A DNA stretch of 64,000 nt from Paenibacillus lycopersici (GCF_010119935.1 NZ_CP048209.1:1160001-1224000), one strand, 5' to 3'. Counted from the stretch's first letter, positions 53,214-61,780 are shown. Numbers and translations are program-made. The notes: generated by a model from the letters alone, not told the origin.

Positions 53214-53921
53214 ATGAAATACGAGAACGCGAGAGACGTGCTTCCCGGGGAGCTGCTGCTCGAAATTCAGAAATACGCCGCAGGAAAGCTGCTCTACATC
53301 CCTTCCGGAGACGACAAGCGAGCTTGGGGCGAAGCCTCCGGTTACCGGGAGCAGCTGATGAAGCGCAATCGCATGATCCGCAACAAATATGCCCACGGCA
53401 TTACCGTATCGGAGCTCGCGGACGAATACTTCCTGTCGCTGGATTCCATCAAGCGGATTCTCTACTCGAGAAGAATCGCAAGCAGCGACTTGCCTTACTC
53501 GCCGACCGTCGCATCGGCCGTTCGCTATGCGAGTGCCGGGCTGTTCGAGGAATGGATTCAGTGCTATCTGCTGTTAACCCGTCAAGCCGATTCCGGCTTC
53601 CATGATTTCTTGAAGGAAGAGACGCTGTTCTTCGGGGTCGTCATGTTCCCGCTGCGGCTCATTCAGCGCGCAGGGAACGGGGACGGCGCAAATCTGGCAG
53701 CTAACTGTAGCCAAGAAGATCCCGTCCCCGATCGGCCGCCGCTGCTGATTCACTATTCGGCGGGGAAGTTCTACTGCACCGTACAGCAAGAGCTGCTCGC
53801 TTCGTTGAAGCAGCGCAGAGTGAATGCCTACCCGTCCATTATCGCGCTGAGAGGGAATGCCGATTACCGGAGGTTCAACGCGCATTTCGGCAGCATCTTC
53901 ATCTACGTCAACGAAGGCTGA
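53214..53921 (+). CDS. CD3324-type HTH protein with extra C-terminal domain
   Basis: 235 residues. The first 90 residues (MKYENARDVLPGELLLEIQKY, then KRNRMIRNKYAHGITVSELADEYFLS) match the small CD3324 family, a Mor-like helix-turn-helix protein normally only about 85-95 residues long. The remaining 140 residues (FEEWIQCYLLLTR to FIYVNEG) are an additional alpha/beta domain I do not recognise. It may bind DNA through the N-terminal part. The start has AAGGGTGAT upstream and lies 13 bp after the phosphotransferase-like gene, suggesting one transcript. Confidence 0.65.
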   Translation: MKYENARDVLPGELLLEIQKYAAGKLLYIPSGDDKRAWGEASGYREQLMKRNRMIRNKYAHGITVSELADEYFLSLDSIKRILYSRRIASSDLPYSPTVASAVRYASAGLFEEWIQCYLLLTRQADSGFHDFLKEETLFFGVVMFPLRLIQRAGNGDGANLAANCSQEDPVPDRPPLLIHYSAGKFYCTVQQELLASLKQRRVNAYPSIIALRGNADYRRFNAHFGSIFIYVNEG

Positions 53922-53959
53922 GCGACGAAGAGCGGATTAAGCGGAGCAGGATAAAAGAA

Positions 53960-53997
53960 GGCAGCCGCCGATTTGATTCGTCAAATCGGCGGCTGCC
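53960..53997. terminator. Bidirectional terminator, 17-bp stem
   Basis: GGCAGCCGCCGATTTGA (53960-53976) pairs with 53981-53997 around TTCG. It lies between converging genes, with AAAAGAAG before it and TGTTTCGT after it, so it can serve both strands. Confidence 0.8.
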
Positions 53998-54039
53998 TGT
54001 TTCGTATGCCGTGCGGTTCACGGGAGGTAAGAGCTGAGC

Positions 54040-55815
54040 TTACGCCTCCATCTTCTGCGCCGAGTGCAGCTTGTAGTACCGGCCGCGCTTCGCCATCAGC
54101 TCGTCGTGCGAGCCGGATTCGGCGATGCTCTTGTCGGCGACGTACATGATCCGGTCGCAGTTCTTCACCGTAGAGAGACGGTGCGCGATGATGAACGACG
54201 TCCGGCCCTTCAGCAATTCGTTGAGCCCTCGCTGCAGCAGGCGCTCCGTCTGGGCGTCGATGGACGATGTCGCCTCGTCCAGAATGAGAATGCGCGGGTC
54301 GGCGAGCAGCGTCCGCGCGAACGAGATAAGCTGGCGCTGACCTTGCGAGAGCTTCGAGCCGCGCTCGTTGACCTCGGTCATATAGCCCTTCTCGAATTCG
54401 CGGATGAAATCGTCGGCGCACACGGTTTTGGCGGCGGCGACGATCTCTTCCTCGGTGGCGTCGAGCTTGCCGTAGCGGATGTTGTCCATGATCGTGCCGG
54501 AGAAGATGAAGCTGTCCTGCAGCATGATCCCCATCTGGCTGCGCAGCGACTTGAGCTTCACGTCCGCGATATCGTGGCCGTCGATCAGCAGCTTGCCGCC
54601 CGTGATGTTGTAGAAGCGCGAGATCAGATTGACGACCGTCGTCTTGCCCGCGCCCGTCGGGCCGACGAGCGCGACGCTCTCTCCGGGCCGGATATCGAAG
54701 CTCAGATGCTCGAGAATGTTGCGGCCCGGCTCATAAGCGAAGGTTACGTCGTCGAAGGTCACGCGGCCTTGGATCGGCGGCAGCTCCTTCGCGTCCGGCG
54801 CGTCGCCGACCGTCACCGGCTCGTCGAGCGTCTCGAAGATCCGTTCCAGGTAGGCGACGGCGTTGACGAAGCTGTTGTACAGGTTCGATATGTTCAGGAT
54901 CGGCTGCCAGAAGCGCGCCGCGTAGCTGCTCATCGCGAGGATGACGCCGAAGGTGGCCTCGCCCGGACTGAGCGCCAGCAAGCCGACGAAATAGATCGAC
55001 GTGGTGACGATCGTCGACAGGTTGTCGACCGTGAACGGAATAAGGAAGTTCAAGTACATCGTCCGCATCCACGTCTCGCGGTAGCTGTTCGCCAGGCGGG
55101 TGAAGGTGCCTTCGTTATACTTCTCGCGGGTGAAGATTTGCGTGACGCGAATCCCGCTGATGCTTTCCTGCGTGTACGCGTTCATGTTGGAGCTCTTGTT
55201 GGACACCGCCTGCCATGCCCTGCGCTGTCTCGTCTTGATCATCAGGATGACGCACAGGAAGACGGGCAGTCCCGCCAGAATGACGAGCGACAGCTTCGCG
55301 TCGACCGCGAACATGAAGATCGCGATGAACAGCAGGTTCAGAATTTCGAGAATGAAGTTGATGATCCCGTTGGACAAGACATCCGAGATGGAGTTGACGT
55401 AGTTGACGACCCGGATCAGAATCTTGCCTTGCGGCCGGTCGTCGTAGTATTGAAACGGCAGCTGCTGCAGGTGCTTGAACAGATCCATCCGAATATCGAA
55501 AATAATATCCTGGCCGACGCGGGTCATCATCCGCGAGCGGATCGTGGCCAGGATAACGCTGACGACGATGGTCGCCAGCATGAGCAGCGACCAGCCGAGA
55601 AGCGGCATCTTGTCCTTGTTCGGAATCGTCACGTCTACGACATGCTGCATGATGAGCGGCGCGGAGAGCGCGATGCCGGCCGACAGGGCGCTCAGCGCGA
55701 ACGCGACGATCATCGGCTTCTTCTGCTTCTTGATGTAGACGAGCGCGCGCCGGAAATGCTTGATGTTAAAGGGCGTATCCAGCGTCTCGTCGATGTCGAA
55801 TTTATTTCTGGCCAT
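54040..55815 (-). CDS. ABC exporter half, catalytically complete NBD (BmrD/YheH-like)
   Basis: 591 residues: six-helix membrane domain then an ATPase domain with Walker A GPTGAGKTT (Lys391), the signature LSQGQRQLISFAR, Walker B ILILDEATSSID with the catalytic Glu, and H-loop IIAHRLST. It forms a heterodimer with the product of the overlapping upstream gene (14-bp overlap). Note that the ABC signature has Gln-Gly in place of Gly-Gly, so the asymmetry of the pair is shared. GGGAGGCG precedes the ATG at 55815. Probably a multidrug or lipid-like exporter. Confidence 0.9.
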   Translation of the reverse strand: MARNKFDIDETLDTPFNIKHFRRALVYIKKQKKPMIVAFALSALSAGIALSAPLIMQHVVDVTIPNKDKMPLLGWSLLMLATIVVSVILATIRSRMMTRVGQDIIFDIRMDLFKHLQQLPFQYYDDRPQGKILIRVVNYVNSISDVLSNGIINFILEILNLLFIAIFMFAVDAKLSLVILAGLPVFLCVILMIKTRQRRAWQAVSNKSSNMNAYTQESISGIRVTQIFTREKYNEGTFTRLANSYRETWMRTMYLNFLIPFTVDNLSTIVTTSIYFVGLLALSPGEATFGVILAMSSYAARFWQPILNISNLYNSFVNAVAYLERIFETLDEPVTVGDAPDAKELPPIQGRVTFDDVTFAYEPGRNILEHLSFDIRPGESVALVGPTGAGKTTVVNLISRFYNITGGKLLIDGHDIADVKLKSLRSQMGIMLQDSFIFSGTIMDNIRYGKLDATEEEIVAAAKTVCADDFIREFEKGYMTEVNERGSKLSQGQRQLISFARTLLADPRILILDEATSSIDAQTERLLQRGLNELLKGRTSFIIAHRLSTVKNCDRIMYVADKSIAESGSHDELMAKRGRYYKLHSAQKMEA

Positions 55816-57619
55816 ATGCCGACGCCTCCCTTCCGATGCCTTCGTTCTGCAGCATGAACACGTCGTAGTAGTAGCCGCGCTTCGCCAGCAGCTCGGCGTG
55901 CGTGCCTTCCTCGATGATGCGTCCGTTATCCAGGATGAGGATGCGGTCCGCTTCCGCCGTCGTGGATACGCGCTGGGCGATGATGATCTTCGTGCACGGG
56001 AAATCCAGCTCCCGCAAGCTCTTCTGGATATGCTCCTCCGTCTCCAGGTCGACGGCGGACGTCGTATCGTCCAGAATCAGAATCGGCGGCTGCACGGCCA
56101 TGGCGCGGGCAAGCGCGATCCGCTGCTTCTGCCCGCCGGACAAGCCGACGCCGCGCTCGCCGACGATCGTATTATAGCCCTCCGGCATCTTGCCGATGAA
56201 GTCGTGGGCGGCGGCGAGCGCGGCGAATTTCTCGACTTCCGCTTCCGGCATGTCGGGATTGCCGTAGGCGATGTTGCCGTCGATCGTGTCGGAGAACAGC
56301 AGCACGTCCTGCGTCGCCACGCCGATATTGCCGCGCAGCTCGTCGAGCTCCAGCTTGCGCACGTCGGTGCCGTCCACGAGGACGCGCCCTTTCGCCACGT
56401 CGTAGAAGCGCGGGATGAGGTTGATGAGCGACGTCTTGCCCGAGCCCGTCGCGCCCATGATGGCAACCGTCTCGCCCGGCGCGACAGTGAAGTTGATGTC
56501 GTGCAATACCGTGACGTTGTCGTACTTGAACGTGACATGCTCGAACTGGATGCTGCCCTGATAGCGCCGTTTCACCTCGACGTTATGATGGTTCGCGATT
56601 TCCGGCTGGGAATAGTACACGTCCATGATTTTGGATACGCTTGCGAAGAAGCGCTGGATATCGTTGATGATGATGCCGATGCTGCGCATCGGGTTGGACA
56701 GCCCCCAGATGAGCGCGCTGAACGCCGCGAATTCGCCGAAGGTGATGCGCCCGTTCATGACGAACAGGCCGCCGACCAGCATCAGGACGACGTTGAACCC
56801 TTGGGACAGAATCTCGAGGTACGGGAAGTAATCGAGCCAGACCATCGCCGCCGCCTTGTTGGCTTGGGAGTAATGGACGTTCTTCTCGTGGAATTTCTCG
56901 ATTTCGTAAGGCTCGCGGGCGAACGCCTTGACGACGCGGTTGCCCGCGATATTCTCCTGCGTCACGGTGTTCAGCTGCGACAGGCGCTCCCGAAGCTCGA
57001 CGTACATCGGACGCACGCGTCTCGCGAAGATGAACGCGACGATGAAGATCGGCGGCGACAGCAGCAGCAGCCATAGCGTCAGCTCGGCGTCGATGAAGAA
57101 GAAGTAGACGACGGCCGCCGCGAACACGACGAACGATTCGATGATCGTCTTGATGATCCACGCCAGGGAGTGCCGCACCATGTCGATGTCGCCGGTCATC
57201 CGGGTCATCAGGTCGCCGGTGCGGTTGCGGTCGTAATACTTCATGTCTTGGCCTTGAATTTTGTTATACAGGTTAATCCGGACGCGGAACAGCATGTTCT
57301 GCGAAGAGCGTTCGTACTGCAGCGTCGTAAAATAAGACAAGCCCGTCCGCAGCAGCGAGAAGCCGATCATGCCGAGTCCAAGGCCGACCAGCAGGCCGCG
57401 CTTATGCGCCAGATTATAAACGGCATCGCTGCCAGCGATGAATTGATCGACGATGCGCTGCCCGATATACGGGTTGATGATGGTGAGCGAGGAGCCCACG
57501 ACCGAGAGGCATAACGCGAGAATATACCGCGTCCGGTCGCCTTTCAGGTTTTGCCATAGCCACTTGAGTTGAAACACGTTGATCACCGACTTTTTCGTAA
57601 GTTTCTGAGGCTTTGCCAT
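55802..57619 (-). CDS. ABC exporter half with degenerate NBD (BmrC/YheI-like)
   Basis: 605 residues. Six membrane helices; Walker A GATGSGKTS (Lys395) and signature LSGGQKQRIALARAM are intact, but Walker B reads ILILDDTTSAVD, with Asp for the catalytic Glu, and the switch segment reads IIAQRVST, with Gln for His. This is the pattern of the non-hydrolysing site in heterodimeric exporters such as BmrCD/LmrCD. The ATG at 57619 gives the usual N-terminus (MAKPQKLTKK) but has a weak ribosome site; the frame is open up to 57730. First gene of the two-gene operon. Confidence 0.85.
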   Translation of the reverse strand: MAKPQKLTKKSVINVFQLKWLWQNLKGDRTRYILALCLSVVGSSLTIINPYIGQRIVDQFIAGSDAVYNLAHKRGLLVGLGLGMIGFSLLRTGLSYFTTLQYERSSQNMLFRVRINLYNKIQGQDMKYYDRNRTGDLMTRMTGDIDMVRHSLAWIIKTIIESFVVFAAAVVYFFFIDAELTLWLLLLSPPIFIVAFIFARRVRPMYVELRERLSQLNTVTQENIAGNRVVKAFAREPYEIEKFHEKNVHYSQANKAAAMVWLDYFPYLEILSQGFNVVLMLVGGLFVMNGRITFGEFAAFSALIWGLSNPMRSIGIIINDIQRFFASVSKIMDVYYSQPEIANHHNVEVKRRYQGSIQFEHVTFKYDNVTVLHDINFTVAPGETVAIMGATGSGKTSLINLIPRFYDVAKGRVLVDGTDVRKLELDELRGNIGVATQDVLLFSDTIDGNIAYGNPDMPEAEVEKFAALAAAHDFIGKMPEGYNTIVGERGVGLSGGQKQRIALARAMAVQPPILILDDTTSAVDLETEEHIQKSLRELDFPCTKIIIAQRVSTTAEADRILILDNGRIIEEGTHAELLAKRGYYYDVFMLQNEGIGREASAYGQK

Positions 57620-58164
57620 CGTGCGGGTGAACCGCGATTCTGTCGCGGAGACGCGGTCCGCTCGCCGGAACGGGCAGTTCCAAGGGCAAAAAACTAATGG
57701 AAAGTATAACACAAATAAAAATAAAATCACTTGTTTGTCGCAATGTTGGACATGCTCTCGGAACAGGAGCGAAAAAGGCCGGAATGGATGCGTTTTCGTC
57801 TTGATCCAGAGCGTCCGTTATCCGCGCCGTTCATGAAGCGCGATTCGGGCTTTTCAAGGCCGAGCTTCGATCGCCGCCCGCGGGCCCGCGGCCATCCTTC
57901 GGTCGCGCTGCGAATAAAGCACTAGTTCGATGTACATCTGCGCGGCAGCCGATGCATGATAATATCCCGGGACTTTGCGGCTCGAAGCACGAGCATGTTA
58001 GGACGCTATATGATTCCTAAGGACCTGCGATACGGGGTCTTTTGTTTGCTTGTCCTACATTCGGCTTAATTATGCGCCGCGGCCGTCTGGAGAAGAAGGA
58101 GTTTTGCCGAATGACGGCGAATCGTGTGAGCCGCAATTTATTCCGGCAGAAGGTGTGATCATCG
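57620..58164. other. Divergent promoter region
   Basis: 545 bp between the ABC exporter (minus) and the LysM gene (plus). An AT-rich tract at 57690-57740 contains, on the minus strand, TATACT (57703-57708), a plausible -10 for the exporter. Nothing else recognisable except a weak GACC/GGTC hairpin near 58020. Confidence 0.45.
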
Positions 58165-59424
58165 TTGAGCAGGTTATCGAAGTGGGTCTTTTGTATGGTG
58201 ATAGGTCTGATTGCAGCATCGAGCTTTACAATTCGTACGAGCGCGCAGACAAACGAAGAAACGTATCTAAGCGTCCCGTACACCGTTAATCCGGGGGAAA
58301 CATTATACGGCATCTCCAAAAAGTTTTATTTGACCGGCGATTACGCGCAGGTTGCGCAGACGAACGGCTGGAACCCGAAGGCGGGCTTGAAGGCGGGAAC
58401 GACGGTGAAGCTGTCCAACCCGCTGATCCTCGGATATTACACGGTCCAATCGGGCGATACGCTGTTCGCGATTACGAACCGGTATTTCAACCGCAATCAG
58501 TATATGGAAACGCTGATGGCGTACAACCGGATCACGGATCCGAATACGGGGCTGAAAATCGGGACGGCCCTTCGCATCCCGCTGCCCGCGGGCGAAGCCA
58601 AGTATACCGTGCTGAAAGGCGACACGCTGTACGGGTTGTCCGCCCGCTATTTCAAGCAGCAGGACTATCAGCTGGCGGTTGCCGAGGCGAACGGAATCGG
58701 GACCGCCGCGGCCGCAATCAAAGCGGGGCAGGTGCTGCGCATCCCGAATCCGTTCTACATGGGCAGCGGCGGGATCATTAGCGGCGAGGCCGTCGGCAAT
58801 GCTGCGAATGGCGGCCATGCAGGCGGCGCCGACGGCAGGGCAGCCGGCAGCACGAAGGCGGGCGCGACCGCAAGCGCGACCGCAAGCGCGACCGTAAACA
58901 CGACCGTAAACACGACCGTAAACACGACCGTAAACACGTCCCTAAGCACGTCCCCTGCAGGCGCCTCCCCTGCAGCGACCGCTGCCGGCACGGCCGGGAA
59001 CGGCGCGTCCGCAGCCAAGCCTGCCGCGGCGCCCGTCAAGGTCCGCACGATCGAGATCGACATTACGCATAACAAGCTGTACGTCCGTTACGGCGGCGCG
59101 CTGGAGAAGAGCTTCGACATCGCCAGCGGCAAGCGGCCGGGACTTACGCCGGCCGGAAGCTTCGAGATCGTGACGAAGATCAAGAACCCTTGGTATTCGG
59201 CCAAGGGCATTCCCGGCGGCGATCCGTCCAATCCGCTCGGCAGCCGCTGGCTGGGGCTGAACGTGCCGAACACCGGGGGCATGACCTACGGCATTCACGG
59301 CACGAACGCGCCCGCGTCCATCGGCACGAATGCGAGCGCCGGGTGCATCCGGATGCATAACGAGGATGTCGAGTGGCTGTTCGATACGGTGACGACGGGG
59401 ACGAAAGTGACGGTACATGCCTGA
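58165..59424 (+). CDS. Secreted LysM / L,D-transpeptidase (YkuD) protein
   Basis: 419 residues. Signal peptide (about 1-28, ending TSAQT). Three LysM repeats (about 35-80, 92-138, 147-192; YTVNPGETLYGISKKFY, YTVQSGDTLFAI, YTVLKGDTLYGLSARYF) bind peptidoglycan. A long Ala/Gly/Thr/Ser linker (about 200-290) contains 12-bp DNA repeats giving VNTT four times. The YkuD domain ends the protein with His378 in GIHGTN and Cys394 in SAGCIRMHNEDVEWL, the catalytic pair that makes 3-3 peptide cross-links. The TTG at 58165 has AGAAGGTG upstream and gives the correct signal peptide. Single gene. Confidence 0.9.
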   Translation: MSRLSKWVFCMVIGLIAASSFTIRTSAQTNEETYLSVPYTVNPGETLYGISKKFYLTGDYAQVAQTNGWNPKAGLKAGTTVKLSNPLILGYYTVQSGDTLFAITNRYFNRNQYMETLMAYNRITDPNTGLKIGTALRIPLPAGEAKYTVLKGDTLYGLSARYFKQQDYQLAVAEANGIGTAAAAIKAGQVLRIPNPFYMGSGGIISGEAVGNAANGGHAGGADGRAAGSTKAGATASATASATVNTTVNTTVNTTVNTSLSTSPAGASPAATAAGTAGNGASAAKPAAAPVKVRTIEIDITHNKLYVRYGGALEKSFDIASGKRPGLTPAGSFEIVTKIKNPWYSAKGIPGGDPSNPLGSRWLGLNVPNTGGMTYGIHGTNAPASIGTNASAGCIRMHNEDVEWLFDTVTTGTKVTVHA

Positions 59425-59560
59425 CGGACAGGCTGTGCCGGATAGCGGAACGGGGACTGTTCGCCCCCGGAGCATTGTCTGTTTGTCCGCCTGACTTCAT
59501 GGCAGCTTCACATCGATTGCGTATGATCCTCTTAGCAAACGATTGGGAGGAATATCCTTT

Positions 59561-60046
59561 ATGAGCATCAGCGGAATCGGTAATAGCGGCAGTCTGTATC
59601 AAAGCTTGTTAAGTCTGTATCAATCGCAAGCAAATTCGAATGCGTACACGCCCATGGAAGCTGCCGATTCGGATGAGGAGCAGCCCGTAGAAGGCACGAA
59701 CGCTTCGGGCGCATCCAAACAACAGGACGCGCAGGCGCTTCTCCGCCAATTGCAAATGTCCAGCCTGTCGCTCGTTAATTTCATGAACGGCGATGACTCC
59801 GGCAGCGAATCCGACGACGGGTCCCTCCTCGGCTCGAACGACGAGACAAGCGGCTTGACGAGCCTGTTGTCCTCCTCGAGCTCGAGCGATAGCAACGACC
59901 CCTTTGCCCTGCTGCTGCGCTCGCTTGGAGGCCAGGCGAGCGGAGCGGATCTGGCATCGCTGCTGGAGCAGGCCTATTCAAGGACGAGCGCCTACGAGGA
60001 TGCGGACGACAGCACGCCCGGCCAAACCGTCAATCAAGTGAATTAA
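59561..60046 (+). CDS. Small acidic Ser-rich protein, unknown function
   Basis: 161 residues, no membrane segment. The start MSISGIGNSGSLYQSLLSLYQSQ and the inner LLRQLQMSSLSLVNFM and LLLRSLGGQASGADLASLLEQAY are amphipathic helices separated by Ser/Asp/Glu-rich linkers. The composition recalls secreted or flagellar/sporulation-associated proteins, but no family is recognised. GGGAGGAATATCCTTT precedes the ATG at 59561, a strong site that supports a real gene. A hairpin at 60059 follows. Confidence 0.65.
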   Translation: MSISGIGNSGSLYQSLLSLYQSQANSNAYTPMEAADSDEEQPVEGTNASGASKQQDAQALLRQLQMSSLSLVNFMNGDDSGSESDDGSLLGSNDETSGLTSLLSSSSSSDSNDPFALLLRSLGGQASGADLASLLEQAYSRTSAYEDADDSTPGQTVNQVN

Positions 60047-60058
60047 GCGGGAGCAAAG

Positions 60059-60089
60059 CGGGATGCCGTCGGTATCGTCCGGCATCCCG
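60059..60089 (+). terminator. 10-bp hairpin after the Ser-rich gene
   Basis: CGGGATGCCG (60059-60068) pairs with CGGCATCCCG (60080-60089). It lies 12 bp after the stop at 60046 and has no T tract. Confidence 0.55.
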
Positions 60090-60099
60090 ATCTGCGAAT

Positions 60100-60133
60100 A
60101 TGGCGCCGCAAGGTTTCATCCTTGCGGCGCCAT
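60100..60133 (+). repeat. GGCGCCGC hairpin, copy 2
   Basis: ATGGCGCCGCAAGG (60100-60113), loop TTTCAT, then its exact complement (60120-60133). Confidence 0.85.
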
Positions 60134-60201
60134 TCAGGCTGTCGGGAAAGTACTCGATGTATCGACATTGCATACGCCGACTGGATCGTCTTCATGGGCA
60201 G

Positions 60202-60278
60202 CGGACACGGGATTCGTTATTGTCTCCGAAGAGCATCGAAAGTCTGCCTGTCTGACGAAATAAAGGATCTTATGTCCG
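60202..60278 (+). repeat. Four-box element, half copy (inner pair only)
   Basis: CGGACACGGGATTCGTTATT begins at 60202 and AATAAAGGATCTTATGTCCG ends at 60278, again exactly 77 bp. No outer boxes are found 51 bp away on either side. Confidence 0.8.
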
Positions 60279-60526
60279 CAAGCACGTGACAAGCCAGTAG
60301 CTTTGCAAACTACCTAACGCGTGTGGCTGCAACAAGGGAAATGGCCCTTCTTGCCCTTGAATGAAATGAGTCGTATATTCCGGCGTTTTCGCATCTTAAG
60401 CTCGAGAGGGGCTTTGCAGCGGAAGCGGTCAAAATAACAAAGCAAATCCCCTGCTACCCTGTACGTAACACCGTTTTTTTTTAAATGGATTTGTCATGCT
60501 TTAGTAGACCAGAATGCATACCGGCC

Positions 60527-61143
60527 TTAATTTCTTCGGGTGAATGCTCGGTCGTCCTCCGCGTTTGCGGCGGCCTCGGCTCGTTCGTTGACGTTCCGGA
60601 AACAAGGCTTGAACAAATCGCCGTGACAGAGGTTTAACTGGGCTTTCAGCGCTCGGAAGAAAATTTCGATTTTCCAGTGCCAGGCATAGATGCGCGCGAC
60701 GAAGCGAATGTCGTTCTCGCTCCAAGCGATGTACCGACCGTAATTCACTTAGCGCCGCGATCGAAATCACAGGTGACATCCGAAGGCTCCACCAGCGCAG
60801 CTAGCACTTCGTCGTCGTTGTCAGAGACGACGGCCGTCGACAGCACCGTCCGCAAGGGATAGGACGTTGTCTCATTGACCAATCCTAAGCTCAGGCGGAG
60901 CTTGATGGCGTGAAAATCCTTTGAAACATAGGGCCATTCGGCACGTTTGCTACCGAGGGTAACCATGGAAGAATCGACAGCGGCTAGTCGTCCAAGTGAT
61001 TGAAGGCTCGCATCGCAGTACATCGTAGCAAGCTTTTTGGCGGCTTGATGACAAAGCTCCTGCAACGATTCCGTCGGCAGTCGTTCGAGTTTGCGATGCA
61101 AACTGGAGGCGCGGATGGAGGACAGTCCCAACCAACGTTGCAT
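60527..61143 (-). pseudogene. IS4-family transposase remnant
   Basis: The upstream part (61143-60755) encodes AAVDSSMVTL, the first catalytic Asp region, WPYVSKDFHAIKLRL and CDFDRG, the second Asp region. There the frame breaks and continues as NYGRYIAWSENDIRFVARI. An internal deletion then joins this to YAWHWKIEIFFRALKAQLNL, the third (Glu) catalytic region. The N-terminus is missing and the remnant ends close to the 52-bp hairpin array. No terminal inverted repeats were identified. The ancestral enzyme would be an IS4/IS231-like DDE transposase of about 370-450 residues. Confidence 0.75.
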
Positions 61144-61170
61144 CCACGGTGAACTTTCTAAGTGGGAGGT

Positions 61171-61396
61171 AAAGCTGTCAGAATAGCAACTTTTCCGGTA
61201 TTTTTGCCCGTCTGAGGCGGGTAAAGTTGCCGGAGCAGCAACTTTATCGGCATTTTTCCAGCTTGCGTCAGGTGAAAGTTGTCAGAATAGCAACTTTTCC
61301 GGTATATGTGACCGTCTGAGGCGGGAAAAGTTGCTGGAGTAGCAACTTTTCGATTTTTTTTGTCTCTTCTGCGGCAGGCGTGAGGTTCTTTGCAGG
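61171..61396 (-). repeat. 52-bp-pitch hairpin array element, copy 2
   Basis: Units start exactly at 61171, 61223, 61275 and 61327. Read on the minus strand the element has the same end (TGCAAAGAACCTCAC, CTGCCGCAGAAG, A-run, TCGAAAAGTTG) and spacer (CCGCCTCAGACGG) as the copy at 13491. Four units here versus three there. Confidence 0.85.
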
Positions 61397-61618
61397 CCTA
61401 CTGAATAACAAGCAGCGAAAACGAGCGAATCTCCTGTCCGAATTCAACGCTTTGCGAAGACAGTGCAGCTGCCTGTTCCTCCTTGAGCGATGTAATCCGA
61501 ACGGGTTCGGAAGCCCAAGCTGGATAGCGGGGATGCGGCCGCCGGTACTGCCCGAGGTCCGCCGTTGAAGTTGTACGAGCCATTCAATGTCCTTAACATG
61601 GCCTTCCTTTCAATCTGA

Positions 61619-61652
61619 ATGGCGCCGCAAGGTCTTATCCTTGCGGCGCCAT
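61619..61652 (+). repeat. GGCGCCGC hairpin, copy 3
   Basis: ATGGCGCCGCAAGG (61619-61632), loop TCTTAT, exact complement to 61652. No plus-strand gene ends nearby, so here it is not an obvious terminator. Confidence 0.85.
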
Positions 61653-61750
61653 TGGTCGTCTAGGGCCGTTGCCGCGCAGGCTCCCAGACTTCTTTTGTCT
61701 CCAGCGCGCCTTCCCGCCAAGCGTAGGCTGCGCCTGCGGTTCACATACTT

Positions 61751-61780
61751 TTGGAAAGTAGGGCGATTATCGGCTATAAT
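61751..61780 (+). promoter_or_regulatory. SigA-type promoter of yojF-bshB2
   Basis: TTGGAA (61751-61756), 18 bp, TATAAT (61775-61780), 43 bp before the yojF start. Confidence 0.65.

Noticed and set aside
54064..55857. 597-codon open frame antisense to the ABC exporter gene
   Set aside because: A shadow of the real minus-strand gene caused by high GC. Arg/Asp/His-rich composition and no domain. The same holds for the frames 10225-12246 minus and 5961-7754 plus.
58060..58160. c-di-AMP (ydaO) riboswitch before the LysM gene
   Set aside because: Such switches often control cell-wall genes, but the characteristic conserved segments (the GGGTGAATC type and CCGAACCCGTCAGCTAACCTCGTAAGCG end) are missing.
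60527..61143. Active insertion sequence
   Set aside because: The transposase lacks its N-terminus, has a frameshift and an internal deletion, and no terminal inverted repeats or target duplication were found.
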